Source: Pseudomonas oryzicola (lineage in GTDB: Bacteria > Pseudomonadota > Gammaproteobacteria > Pseudomonadales > Pseudomonadaceae). Taken from it: a stretch of 64,000 nt of DNA. Both the position numbers and the translations under genes were made by a program. Below, piece after piece: positions 21,472 through 33,500 of the stretch; positions within the stretch are counted from its first letter, which is position 1; each line of letters begins with the position of its first letter. The notes below the pieces were generated by a model. It was not told the DNA's origin. It was given only the letters and a program-made list of their open reading frames with translations, and ran no database searches. The stretch spans positions 2,071,001 to 2,135,000 of the forward strand of contig NZ_JABWRZ020000001.1 in the NCBI RefSeq assembly GCF_014269185.2, given 5' to 3'.

Positions 21472-24400
21472 TCAGCTCCGTGGCACAGTGGCGGACTGGG
21501 CGCGGGCCTGCAGGGCGGCACGCTCCTCGGGTGACATCGCCGCAAGCTGGCGGCGCAGTTTGGCAATTTTCAGCAGTTGGCCGGGCTGGCTTTCGCGCGC
21601 GCGCAGGGCTTCGCCCAACGCCGCCACGCTCGGGTGGTCGAACACCAGCGCGGGCGCCACCTCCAGTTGCAGCAGGCTGCGCAGGCGGGTGCACAGCTTG
21701 ATGACGATCAGCGAATGGCCGCCCAGGTCGAACAGGCTGTCGCTGATGCTCACGCGCGGGCGTTCGAGCAGCTCCTGGTAAAGGTCGGCCAGCAGCGCCT
21801 CGAGCGCATCGCGCGGCGGCACCTCGACCTGTTCGCTGGCCTGGCTATCGGTACTCGGCAGTGCGGCGAAGTCGACCTTGCCGTTGGCCAGGCGCGGTAG
21901 TTCGGCCAGGCTCAGCAGTTGCGCGGGAATCAGGTAATCCGGCAAGCGGTCACGCAGTTCGGCCAGCAGCGCGGCGCTGTCACGCTGGCTGACGGCATGC
22001 GCCAGCAACTTGCCGTCGCGATACTGCACCACGGCCTGGCTGACCCCTTCCAGGGCCAGCAGTGCGGCTTCCAGCTCGCCTGGCTCCACGCGGAAGCCGC
22101 GAATCTTGATCTGCTGGTCGACGCGCCCGGCCAGGTACACCTGGCCGTTGGCCGAAAGGCGCGCCAGGTCACCGCTGCGGTACAGGCGCTGGCCGGGTTG
22201 CAGCGGGTCGTCGATGAATGCGTCGGAGGCCCGGTTCATGTAGCCGCGGCAGACCTGCGCGCCGCCGATGTACAGCTCGCCCAGGGCGCCGATCGGCGCT
22301 GGTTGCAGGCCGGCCGGGGAGTCCTGCAGCAGGCGCACCCAGGTGTTGGCCAAGGCCTGTTCCAGGGGCAACGGGCTGCGCGGGTCGGGCGTTTGATCGA
22401 GGCTGTAGAGGACGCCGACCGTGGTTTCGGTGGGGCCGTAATGGTTGTGCACGCGGCTGGCCGGGGCCAGTTGGCCGATGCGCTGGCGCAAGGCCGCAGG
22501 GCAGGCTTCGCCGCCGAGCACCAGCACCTGCGGCAGGGCGATGGCTGGCTGGCCGTCGAGCAGCGCTGCCAGGTGCGACGGCACGATTTTCAGGCAGTCG
22601 ATCTGCCCGTCTTCGAGGAAGCGGGCGAATGCGCTGGCATCCCGGCTGGCCTGGTCGTCGGCCAGCACCAGGCAACCGCCGGTCCACAGCGCGGCATACA
22701 GGGTGGTATTGCCCAGGTCGGCGGCCACCGAGGAGATCAAGGCGAAGCGCTTGCATTGCGCCAGGCTCAGCGCCTCGCTGACTGCGGCGGTGTAGTTGAG
22801 CAGTTGGCCATGTTCGATCACGACTCCCTTGGGCTCGCCGCTGGTGCCCGAGGTGTAAAGCAGGTAGGCGGCATCATCCAGGGCAATGGCGCCGGTGGTG
22901 ACAGTGCCAGCAGGGGCTTCGAGCAATTCGGCGAAGGGGATGCCCTGCGCGCCGCCGATCACCAGCTGCGGCTGGGCGTCGGCCAGGATCCGCTGCTGGC
23001 GCGCCGCCGGCCAGGCCGGGTCCAGCGGCACATAGGCGGCGCCTGCGCGCATTACGGCGAGCAGGGCCAGCAGCAGTTGCGCCGAGCGCGGCAGCAGTAA
23101 CGCGACGGCCGCACCGCGACCGATGCCGCGCGCCTGCAGCACGGCGGCCAGGTGTTCGACCTGGCCATGCAACTGGCCGTAGTTGAGGCTGAGCGCGCCA
23201 TCCTGCAACGCCGCTGCATTCGGGGTGAGCTGTGCCCAGTGGGCCAGGCGCTCGATCAGCGGGCGGGTACCGAAGTCGCGCTGCGGGCCGCGCAGGCGTT
23301 GCTGCAAGGCCTGGTGCGCCGGCGGGCTCAGCGGCAGTTCGAGAAGGGCACGCTGGGATGGTTGTTCGACCAGTGCCTGCAGCAGGTGCAGGTATTGCTC
23401 CAGCAGGCAGCGCAAGTCGGCCTCGGCATAGTGCGCGGTAGGCGACTGCACGCTCAGGGCCAGTACCCGCTCCTGCGCGTCGAGGGTGGCTTGCAGTGCC
23501 AGGGCGAAGCCCACATCGGCGCCGGGCAGGGCATCGACCGACCAGTGCAGGCCGCCGCTGGCGAAGGGTGCGGTGTCGCGCACCAAGGTGAAGCCGACCG
23601 TGCGCTGCAGGGTGTGCGCAGGGTCGTTGACGTGCCAGTACTCCTGCTGCTGGGCGTGGCCGTCGAGCTGTTCGGCCAGTTGCTGCAGCCAGGTGCCGAA
23701 GGGCTGATCGAGCTGCGGCGCCAAGGCCAGGGGCAGGATTTTTTCGTAGACGCCGATGCCGTTGGCCAGGGCTTCGTACTCGAAGCGGCAGTCCTGTTGC
23801 CAGCCGCCGATGAACCTGGCGTCACCGCCGATGCGTGCCAGCAGCGCCCACCAGGCCGCCTGCAGCACGGTCCCCACGCTTTGCTCGCTGCGTTGCGCCA
23901 GGTGTTCCAGCTGCGCTTGCAGGGCGTCGGGCAGGGCCTGCTGGACGGCGTTGCCTGGCGCCTGCGGAGCGGGCTCGCGCAGGCCGCCCAGGCGAACCGG
24001 CGCCAGCGTCTCCAGGCCCAGGCCGGCCCAGTAGGCGCGCCCGGCAGGGGCTTCTTCGTCGGCGTCGAGGTCGTTGCGCCATTCCACGTACTGGCTGTAC
24101 TGGAACGGTTCCTCCAGGGCCGCATCGGGCTGGGCGTACAGCGCTGCCAGTTCGCCCAGCAGGTTCTGCAGGCTCAGCCGGTCTGCGGCACAAGCGGCGA
24201 CATACAGGTCCAGGCGCCACTGTTCGGCGCCCTGCGCGCGCAGGATGGCGCGCACCAGGCAGCCTTGTTCGACGGCCTGCGGCTGGGCGGCAAGGGCCTG
24301 GGCATCGGCGTGCTGTTCAGCGCCCAGCGGGTGCCAGTCGAGGCTGGCCGGGACCGTGCTCTGGCGCAGGCTGCGATACAGCGTCGAAGGGCGCAAGGCC

Positions 24401-24576
24401 ACGCGCAGGCTGGTGTGGCGCTGGATAACCTGCAGCAAGGCTTCGTGCAGGCGGCTTGCCTGCAGCGGCCCGGCCAGGTTCAGCCCCAGGTGCAGGGGCG
24501 CGCGGCCGAGCTGTACGGCCAGGGCCTGTTCGGCGCTCAGTGGCAGGTCGTGGTTCAATTCCATGGCATCGTTCAT
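21472..24576 (-). CDS. NRPS: interface-A-T, predicted Asp (beta-hydroxylated) module
   Basis: This 1034-residue protein starts with a condensation-like domain (about 1-460) lacking HHxxxDG; the site reads DLYVAACAADRLSL (near 150), so it should be an interface domain and not a catalyst. The A domain (YTSGTSGEPKGV near 575) has pocket residues D-L-T-K-V-G-H-V-G, the classical aspartate code. The T domain carries LFDLGGHSL (near 952) and a short coiled tail follows. The C domain it needs is at the end of the preceding NRPS, which also carries a fused beta-hydroxylase, so C, hydroxylase and I-A-T together form one beta-hydroxy-Asp module split over two proteins. It starts 8 bases after the upstream stop. 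A second in-frame ATG lies 4 codons in. Confidence 0.9.
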   Translation of the reverse strand: MNDAMELNHDLPLSAEQALAVQLGRAPLHLGLNLAGPLQASRLHEALLQVIQRHTSLRVALRPSTLYRSLRQSTVPASLDWHPLGAEQHADAQALAAQPQAVEQGCLVRAILRAQGAEQWRLDLYVAACAADRLSLQNLLGELAALYAQPDAALEEPFQYSQYVEWRNDLDADEEAPAGRAYWAGLGLETLAPVRLGGLREPAPQAPGNAVQQALPDALQAQLEHLAQRSEQSVGTVLQAAWWALLARIGGDARFIGGWQQDCRFEYEALANGIGVYEKILPLALAPQLDQPFGTWLQQLAEQLDGHAQQQEYWHVNDPAHTLQRTVGFTLVRDTAPFASGGLHWSVDALPGADVGFALALQATLDAQERVLALSVQSPTAHYAEADLRCLLEQYLHLLQALVEQPSQRALLELPLSPPAHQALQQRLRGPQRDFGTRPLIERLAHWAQLTPNAAALQDGALSLNYGQLHGQVEHLAAVLQARGIGRGAAVALLLPRSAQLLLALLAVMRAGAAYVPLDPAWPAARQQRILADAQPQLVIGGAQGIPFAELLEAPAGTVTTGAIALDDAAYLLYTSGTSGEPKGVVIEHGQLLNYTAAVSEALSLAQCKRFALISSVAADLGNTTLYAALWTGGCLVLADDQASRDASAFARFLEDGQIDCLKIVPSHLAALLDGQPAIALPQVLVLGGEACPAALRQRIGQLAPASRVHNHYGPTETTVGVLYSLDQTPDPRSPLPLEQALANTWVRLLQDSPAGLQPAPIGALGELYIGGAQVCRGYMNRASDAFIDDPLQPGQRLYRSGDLARLSANGQVYLAGRVDQQIKIRGFRVEPGELEAALLALEGVSQAVVQYRDGKLLAHAVSQRDSAALLAELRDRLPDYLIPAQLLSLAELPRLANGKVDFAALPSTDSQASEQVEVPPRDALEALLADLYQELLERPRVSISDSLFDLGGHSLIVIKLCTRLRSLLQLEVAPALVFDHPSVAALGEALRARESQPGQLLKIAKLRRQLAAMSPEERAALQARAQSATVPRS

Positions 24577-24584
24577 CGTGTGCT

Positions 24585-27500
24585 TCAGTCCTGCAGTTCC
24601 GTTGCGTTGTGTCGGGCGGCCAGCCGGGCCGGTTCATGCATGTCGCCCATGGCGACGGCGATCTTGCGTGGGCCTTCGTACGGGTCGCGGGCGTGGGCGG
24701 CGATCAGGTTGTCGAGCATCACCACATCGCCGCGCTGCCAGTCGAAGCGCACGGCGCAGGCTTCGTAGAGGCGGCCGATCAGGGCCATGCTGGCGTCGTC
24801 GATCGGGCTGCCGTCGCCGAAATACACCTGGCGCGGCATGCGTTCGGCACCGACCATCTTCAGCAGGTCTTCGCGCACCTGGGCGTCCAGGCAGAAGCTG
24901 TGGTGCAGCTGCAGTTGGTTGAAGAAGCTGCGTTCGCCGCTCAGTGGGTGGCGGATCACCGCCGGGCAGCGGGTCCGCGTTTGCAGCTCGTCATTGGCCA
25001 GCCAGCGGAATTCGGTATGGCTGGCCCGGCACAAGGCCTCGACCTCGTCGCGGCTGTCGGTCTTGAAGAATGCCCGCCAGTTGACGTCCAGCCGCTCGGT
25101 GAAGGTGCGCACATACAGCAGCCCTTTGCGTTCGAAGGCCTCGGCCAGCTCGGCCGGCAGTTGCCGGTACAGCTCGCGGCAATCGACGATCGGCGTGGCA
25201 CCACCGACCGGCGACGGTTGTTCGCAGTAGAACCACTGCTTGCGCGGCGCGCGGGGCAAGTGCGAACTCTCGTTGTGGAACAGGATCATTTCCCGTTCCG
25301 GGTAAGGCGTGGAGCGGTAGATGTTGCGCCCGCCTTCCTTTTTCGGCAGGTCGCCGTAACCGCCGAACAGGCCGGGGTGAATGGCTTCGGCAAAGGCTTC
25401 GAAGGCCTTCGCGTCGTCCAGGGCGAAGCCGCGGAACAACAGGCCACCATGCTGGCACAGCAGGGTGTCGATCAGGTCCCGCGAGCTTTGCGCCCAGCCC
25501 ACCGGGTCGAGGTCGGCGGCCAGCGGTTCGATCACCAGCGGGAAGGCGCGGCCCGTTTGCAGCGGCGAGGTACGAATCAGTGGCCGGGGTGCAGTGGCCC
25601 GGGCCGGGAGTTTTTTCAGTTTGTCGAGCTTGCTGGACGAGGGGGCGGATTTTGCCAAGGCCGGTGTCTCCACGAAGGGCAGCGTGACGGTGAAATGGGC
25701 AAGGGTGGCGTGCGGTTGCTCCACCACTTGCTGCAGCAGGTTCAGCCAGGCGCCGATCAGCGCGTCGATGCGCTCGCCCTTGAACAGGGCGCGGGCGTAT
25801 ACCCAGTCGCCGCGCATGACGTCGCCGTGGCGTTCGAGGAACAGCGCCATGTCGAACTTGCTGGTGCGCTCGGCCGCAGGCTGCATGCGCACCTCCAGGC
25901 CAGGGATGGAGAAATCGCCCGACGGTGTGTTCTGCAGCACGAACAGCGCCTGCACCAGGGGGTTGCGACTGCGCTCGCGCGGCACTTGCAACGCCTCGAC
26001 GATGCGGTCGAACGGCAGCGCCTGGTGTTCCAGGGCCTGCACGCAGGTGTCACGGGTGCGGCCGAGGAACTCGCGCAACGTTTCGCCGGCCAGGCGCCGC
26101 GAGCGCAGCGGCAGGACGTTGACGAAGAAGCCGATCAGGCCATCGAGCTGGGCGTGCTCGCGGCCGGCCACGTCGGTGCCCAGCAACAGGTCGTCGGCAC
26201 CGGTGATGCTGTGCAGCAACAGCTCGAAGCTGGCCAGCAGCAGCATGTACAGGCTCACGCCTTCGGCCAGGGCCAGCGCTTCCAGGCGCGCCAGCAGTGG
26301 CGCGGGAATCTCCAGCGCCCTGGCGGCGCCTCGGGCATCGGCCTGGGCCGGCCGTGGCCAGTCGCAGGGCAAGGCCAGTACCTGGGGCGCGCCTTGCAGC
26401 TGGTGCTGCCAGAAGCTGACCTCGCGCTGCAGTACTGCGCCCTGCAGGTACTGGTGCTGCCAGGCCGCGTAGTCGGCGTATTGCACGGGCAGCGCGGGCA
26501 GCGCTGCCGGTCGCCCTTCGCGCAGGCTTGCGTAGAGCTGGCTGAATTCATTGACCAGTACGCCCACCGACCAGCCGTCGGCGACCATATGGTGCAGTGC
26601 CAGCAACAGCAGGTGCTGGTGCTCGCCGAGCTTGAGCACCCGCGCCCGGATCAGCGGCGCCTGGCGCAGGTCGAACGGCAGGCGCAGGTTGTCCAGGCTT
26701 TCCTGTTCGGCCACTTGCTGGCGCTGGGCCTCATCCAGCGAGGCGAGGTCACGCAGGCTGACCTCCAGTTCGAGCTGTTCGGCGATCCGCATGATCGGTT
26801 CGCCGTCGATGTCGTGGTAGGCGCTGCGCAGCACTTCATGGCGGGCGAGCAGGGCATTGAAGGTGGCACGCAGGGCCGCCAGGTCCAGCGGCCCGCGCAA
26901 GCTCAGGCTGGCGGCCATGTTGTAGGACGCCGAGGGGCCGTGCAGGCGGTCGACCAGCCACAGCCGTTGCTGGCTCAGCGACACCGGCATGTGCGCCCGG
27001 CGCGCTACCGGCAGCAACGCCGGGCGCGCCGAGCCCGCGGTCGGCATGGCGGCCAGGGCGTCGAGGCGCTCGGCCAGCTGCCACAGCAGCGGCGCCTCGA
27101 ACACGCTGCGCAGCGGCAGTTCCACGGCACAGCGCTGGCGCAGGCGGGCGATCAGGCGGGTGGCCAGCAGCGAATGCCCGCCGGCTTCGAAGAAGTGGCT
27201 GTTGCGGCCCAGCGGTTGCTCAGGCAGCAGGGCGGCCCACAGCTCGCCGAGCAACTGCTCGTTGGCGCTGACCAGGGGCTCGACCTCGGCGTGCTGCAAT
27301 GTTGGCAAGGGCAGGGCCTTGCGGTCGACCTTGCCGTTGGCGTTGGTCGGCCAGCTGTCCATCGCCACCCACAGCGAGGGCACCATGTACGCCGGCAGGC
27401 TGTCGCGCACGTGCTGGGCCAGCTGGGCGTCGTTCAGCCGATGGCCGCTGCGCCCCTGCCAGTAGCCCACCAGCAGTTCGCTGCCACCGAGCGTCTGCAG

Positions 27501-30500
27501 GCTGACCATGGCCCGCAGTACGTCCGGGTGGCGCTCCAGGTGCGCCTCGATCTCGCCAGGCTCGATGCGGAACCCGCGCAACTTGAGCTGGAAGTCCTTG
27601 CGCCCCAGGTACTGCAGCACACCGTCGGCGTCCCAACGGGCCAGGTCGCCGCTGAGGTACAGGCGGCTGCCCGGGGTGCCGAACGGGTTGGGGATGAAGC
27701 TGGCGGCGGTGCGCGCCGGGTCGGCCAGGTAGCCGCGGCTGACCCCGATGCCGCCGATGGCCAGTTCGCCGACCACCCCGGCGGCGACCGGTTGCAGGTC
27801 GTGGCCCAGTACATACAGCTCGGCATTGGCGGTGGGCCGGCCGATGGCCACGGTGGCGTCTGGCCCCGGGGCCTGGTACAGCGGCTGGAAGGCCACGTCA
27901 TCGGAGCATTCGGCCGGGCCGTAGGCATTCATCAGCGGGATGTGCGGGTAGTGGCGGAACCACAATTGCGCGGTGGCGACCGGCAGTGCTTCGCCGGTCG
28001 GTATGACCCAGCGCAGATGCGGCAGCGCCGCTGGCTGGCCGTCAAGGTTTTCGAGCAGCGCCTGGAGCAGTGCCGGTACCGGTTCGAACAGGCTCACGCG
28101 GCGCTCGCGCAGCAGCGCCAGCAGGGCCTGCGGATCGCCCACCAGCGCATCGCCGATAATCTCGACACAGGCGCCGAACAGCGGTGCGGTGAGAGTCTGC
28201 CAGACCGAGATGTCGAAGCACGCCGGGGCAGTCTGGGCGATCACGTCGTCGGCGTTCAGGCCCAACGGCTGCACCTTGGCCAGCATGTTGTTGAGCATGC
28301 CGGCGCGCGGCACCATCACCCCTTTGGGCTGGCCGGTGGAGCCGGAGGTGAACAGCACGTAGGCCAGCTGCTGCGGGCGTGCCGGCTGCTGCGGCAGCCT
28401 GCCGCTGGCGCTCATCTGCAGCAGCTCCGACGGCAACGCACGGCGGCCCTGGTAAACACTGGCCAAGGGCTCGGCACAGGCCTGGCTGCAAACCACCAGC
28501 GGCTGCTCCAGGCGTGCCAGCACCTGCTGCCAGCGCGCCGGCGGCTGCGAGGGCTCCAGCGGCAACCAGCCACAACCGGCGCGCAGGGTCGCCACCATCA
28601 GGCAGAACCATTCGATGCCGCGCTCGGCCAACAAGGCCACTGGCTGGTCGGGCTGGGCACCCAGGGCTTGCAGGCCACGCGCCAGGCGTTCGGACTGCTG
28701 CCACAGCTCGGCATAGGTGAGCGATTGCTCGGCGCAGCGTGCGACGATGCGTTCGGGGTGCGCGGCGACCTGGGCCGCCACCCGTGCTTCCCAGCTTTGC
28801 TCGAAGTCGTAGTCCGCCGGGTTGAGGCCCCAGTCGAGCAGGCGCCGATGCTGGGCCGGGCTGAGTGTGGTGAGCTGTTCGAGGCGGGTGTCCGGCGCGC
28901 TGTCCAGCCCCTGCAGCAGGTTCAGCAGGTCGTCGCTCAGGCGCGCCAGTGCGGCAGCGGGAAGGCGCTGGGCATCGGCGCTGAACAGCACTTCCAGGCA
29001 GCGCCCGGGCAGCACTTCGACGGTCAGGCCGTAACTGGTCTGTTCGAGGTTGTCGAGGACCTTGAAGGTCAGCTCGCCAGCCTGCAACTGGCGTTCGCTG
29101 AGCGCAGGCAGGTTCTGGAACACCAGCAGGGTGTCGAACAGCCCGGCCCCGCGAGGGTGCTGCTGGAGGATCTGCGCCAGCGGCGTCTGCTCGTGTTCGC
29201 GCATGGCCACGCTGATGGCCTGCACCTGCTGCAGGTAGTCGCCCAGGGCCATACCGGGGTCGATGCGCAGGCGCAGCGGCAGGGTATTGATGAACACGCC
29301 AAGCATCTGCCCGGCATCGGCCAAGGCATCCGGGCGGCCACTGCTGGTGACGCCGAACATCACCTCGGTGTGGTTGTTGGCGCGTGCCAGCAACAACCCC
29401 CAGGCGGCTTGCATGAGGGTGTTGAGGGTGACTCGGCAGGCTTTGCCGAGGGCGTTCAGGCGGCTGCTGTGGGCTTCACTCAGGCGCAGGCTGCGGCTGT
29501 GGTAGCGCGGTTTGCCGCCGGGTTCGGCCGGGTGCAGCGCTGGCAGGCTGCCAGCGCCCTCGAACTGCGCCAGGTATTGCTGCCAGTATTGCAGGCTGTG
29601 CGAGTGCGGTTGCGCGGCGAGCCAGGCGATGTAGTCGCGGTAGGGGGGGCGCGACGGCACGGCGAGGCCGTGGTAGCGGGCGAGAATCTCCTCCATCAGC
29701 ATCACCGAGCTCCAGCCGTCGGCGATCAGGTGATGACGGCTCCAGATCAGCCAGCTGTGCTGCGCATCGAGGTGGATCAGCGCCAGCCGCTGCAGCGGTG
29801 GGCGCTGAGGGTCGAAGCCTTGGGCACGGTCGGCCTGGCAATAGGCGTCCAGGGCCTGCTGGCGTTGGCTCGGGTCCAGCGCGCGCCAGTCCAGGCGTTG
29901 CACCGGCAGGGTGAGGTCACTGCACACGCCTTGCACCGGCTCGTCCAGGCCTTGCCAGAGGATCGCCGTGCGCATCAGCGGATGGGCGGCGAAGGTGGCG
30001 TGCCAGGCGGCGAGGTAGCGCTCGGCGTCCAGCGGGCCTTGTAGCTCGGCCTGCAGCTGGTTGACGTAGACGCCGTTGGCACCTTCCAGCAGGGTGTGGA
30101 ACAGCAGGCCTTTCTGCAGCGGCGAGAGCGGGTAGGCGTCCTCCAGCGGGGTACCGAGCAGCGCTTGCAACGGTTGGCGCTGTTCGGCGCTCAGCGACAC
30201 CGAGGGGATGGCTGGCATTGCCGAAGGCGCTGCCACAGGTGTGGGCTGGGCCGCTTGGCGCTGGGCGAGCAGCAGGGCCAGGGCGTCGACCCGCGGTTGG
30301 GCGAACAGCTCTTTGGGGCTGAACTTCAAGCCCAGCTTGCGCGCCTTGGCGATCACCTGCAGGGCGATGATCGAGTCGCCGCCAACGCTGAAGAAGTCGT
30401 CCTGGCGAGTGAGTTCGGGGCGCTCCAGCACTTCGCGCCAGACGCCCAGCAACAGGGCTTCCAGGGCTTTCAGCGGTGAATCCAGGGTGGCTGCGAGGCG

Positions 30501-33500
30501 GGCAATGGTGGGGTGAGCAAAGAAATGCCGGGGGCTGAACTTGAGCTGTTGCTTGCGCGCCTTGGCGATCACTTGCAGGGCCATGATCGAGTCGCCGCCC
30601 AGGGCGAAGAAGTCGTCATGGATCGACAGCGCCGGTTTGCCCAGCACCTCGCACCAGAGTGTCAGCAGCAGCGCCTCGACCGGGTCGCGCGGGGCAGTGT
30701 GCGCCTGCGCAGGGGCTGGCTCGGGCGCCGGCAGGGGCAGGCTGTGCCGGTCGACCTTGCCGTTGCCCAGGCGCGGCAGCTCCTTGAGTTCAACATAAAC
30801 GCTCGGTAGCAGTGGCTCGGGCAGGCGCTCGGCCAGTTGCTGGCGCAACTGCGCCCGGTCCAGCCCGGGTTCGGCCACCAGGTAGGCAACCAGCCGTGGC
30901 GCTTCGCCTTCAGTCAGGGCGCGCGCCAGCACGGCTGCTTCGCGCACACCGCTGCAGGCGCGCAGGCAGGCTTCGACCTCGCCCGGCTCGACCCGGAAGC
31001 CGCGGATCTTGACCTGGTCGTCGAGCCGCCCCAGGAACTCGATGGCGCCGCTGGCCAACATGCGTACGCGGTCGCCGCTGCGGTACAGGCGCTGGCCATT
31101 GCCGGCGAATGGGTCGGGCACGAATTGCCGGGCAGTCAGGCCGGGCTGGCCGAGGTAGCCGTCGGCGACCCCGGCCCCGCCGATATACAGCTCACCGATG
31201 CTGCCCAGCGGCAGTGGCGTAAGGTGCGCATCGAGCACGTGCACCTGCACGTTGTCCAGCGGCTGGCCGACCGGGGCGAAACCGGAAAGGCTCGGGGCTT
31301 GGTCGTGCACGGCGTGGGTCAGGCAGCCAACGGTGGTTTCGGTGGGGCCATAGTGGTTGACGATGCGGCAACTTGGGGCAAGCTGCTGCAGGCGCTTGAC
31401 CAGTGCCAGGTCCAGGCCTTCGCCACCGAGCACCAGGCACTGGCGGGGCAGCAGGCGTTGTGGCTCGGCCACGGCGAGCAGGGCAGCCAGGTGCGAGGGC
31501 ACGATCTTCAGGCAGTCGACCGGGTTGGCTGCCAGATACTGGGCGAGTTCTTCCGGGGCGCTGGCCAGTTCATCACTGAGCAAGTGCAGGGTGCGGCCGC
31601 TGAGCAGCGCGCCGAACCAGGCGGTGTAGCCCAGGTCTGCGGCGACACTGGCCAGTGCCGTCAGGCTGGCCTCGGGGCTCAGGGCCAGCGGCTTGAGCAC
31701 GGCTTGGGCATAATTCGCCAGGTTGCCTTGGGTCACCCGCACGGCCTTGGGCGTACCGGTAGAGCCGGAGGTGTAGATCAGGTACGCCAGCTGCTGCGGA
31801 TGACTGGCAGTGTGCGCCTGGCTTACCGCCGGGGTCAGGCCATGAAGGGTGTGCGTGGGGTCGATCAGTACGCTGGCGCCGCTGTTGGCGAGCAACTGAC
31901 GCTGGCGCTGGGCAGGCAGGGCGGGGTCCAGGCACAGGTAGGCGGCGCCGAGCTTCCAGCTGGCCAGCATCGCCGTGATCAGCGCGCGGCTGCGCGGCAG
32001 GGCGATGGCGATGATGTGCCCGGCAGCGGCACCGGCTTCGACCAGGCGTGCGGCCAGGGCGCTGGCGGCCTGGTCCAGTTCGCTGTAGCTCAGGCTGCCG
32101 TCGGCGTCGCGCAGGGCGATGCGCTGGCCATGCGCCTGCACCTGGTGCTCGAAGGCGGCCAGGGCCGTGGCGAAGGCGGGCGGCTGGCTGGCCCCGGCGC
32201 GGTGCGCGCAGTTGGCCGGCGGTGTGGCCGGCAATTGGTGGACAGGCGTGTCGACCTGCGCCATGGCGATGCCGGCGAACCAGGCGAAATCCTCGGCCAG
32301 GCGGGCGATACGTGCGGCGTCGAACAGGTCGCTGCGATAGCGCCACTGCGCCAGCAGTTGCACGCCGTCGTCCTGCCAGCGCAGGTTGAGTTCGTTGGCG
32401 GCGCCACGCTGGGTGAACAGGTGCTCGCGCACGGTGTACTCGGCGAAGGCGTCGTCACGCTGGCTGGGCATGTAGGTCATCATGCACTGGAACAGCGGAG
32501 CGCCGACCTCCTGCTGCAGGCGCGCTGCCGGGTAGCGGCGATGGCGCAGGCCCTCGCGCATTTGCTGGGCGGTGTCGCGCAGGCAGTCGGCCAGGCTTGG
32601 CGCATGGGTGAAGCGGGCGCGCAGCGGCAGGCTGTTGAGGGTGAAACCGATCAGCTGCTTGTAGCGCGCCCTGTGCCTGTCCATGGTCGGCGTACCGATG
32701 AGGAAGTCATCCTGGCCGGTGTAACGGTGCATGAACATCTGGAACAGCGTGGCCAGCACGACGTACAGGCTGACGCCCTGGGCCTCGGCGAGCTGGCGCA
32801 ACTGGCTGCCGAGGGCCGGTTCGAGCAGGTGCTCGACTTCTTCACCGGCGAAGCCGGGCGTGCGTGGACGGGGTCGGTCGGCGGGCAGCGCCAATGCCGT
32901 CGGGCTACCGCTGAGCTGATTGCGCCAGTAGCTGGCTGCCGCCTCGAGCTTGTCCTCGGCCAGCAGCGTGCGCTGTTCGTCCAGCCAGTCGAAATACAGG
33001 CCGGCCGGAGGCAATTCCAGAGCCTCGCCGCTGAGCGCTGCATGGTAGGCGGCGAAGGTCAGCTTGAGCATCCATTCGACGCTGAGGAAATCCCCGCTGA
33101 TATGGTGGGCCGCCATGCACAGGTACAGGCGGCCCTGGCTTTGCAGCAGGTCAAGCCGGCAGATGCTCGCCGCCGCCAGGTCGAACGGCTGGTCGGCGTG
33201 TTGCGCGATCCAGGCGGCGACGCCGGCGCTGTCCAGGGCGTCGATACGCTCGACGTGGGTGTGTACCTGGATGTGCTCCGGCCGGTACATCCACAATGTG
33301 CCGTCCTGCTCACGGTAGCCGCAGTGCAGGGTCTCGAAGTGCCTGACGACCCGGGCAAAAGCCTGGCACAGCGTGGCCGGGTCGAGGTCGGCGCGCAACT
33401 CGCGTGCGGCGACCATGTTGTAGGCCGGGCTGGCCGGGTTGAGCTGATGGTACTGCCACAGCGCCTGCTGGCCGGCGCTGGCCTGACGCAACGACTGGGA

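Noticed and set aside
24456..30044. A 1862-codon open frame on the + strand, antisense to the large NRPS
   Set aside because: High-GC coding DNA often leaves long antisense frames open. The product is a low-complexity Gln/Gly/Ala/Val-rich sequence with no known domain, while the - strand shows clear NRPS motifs.
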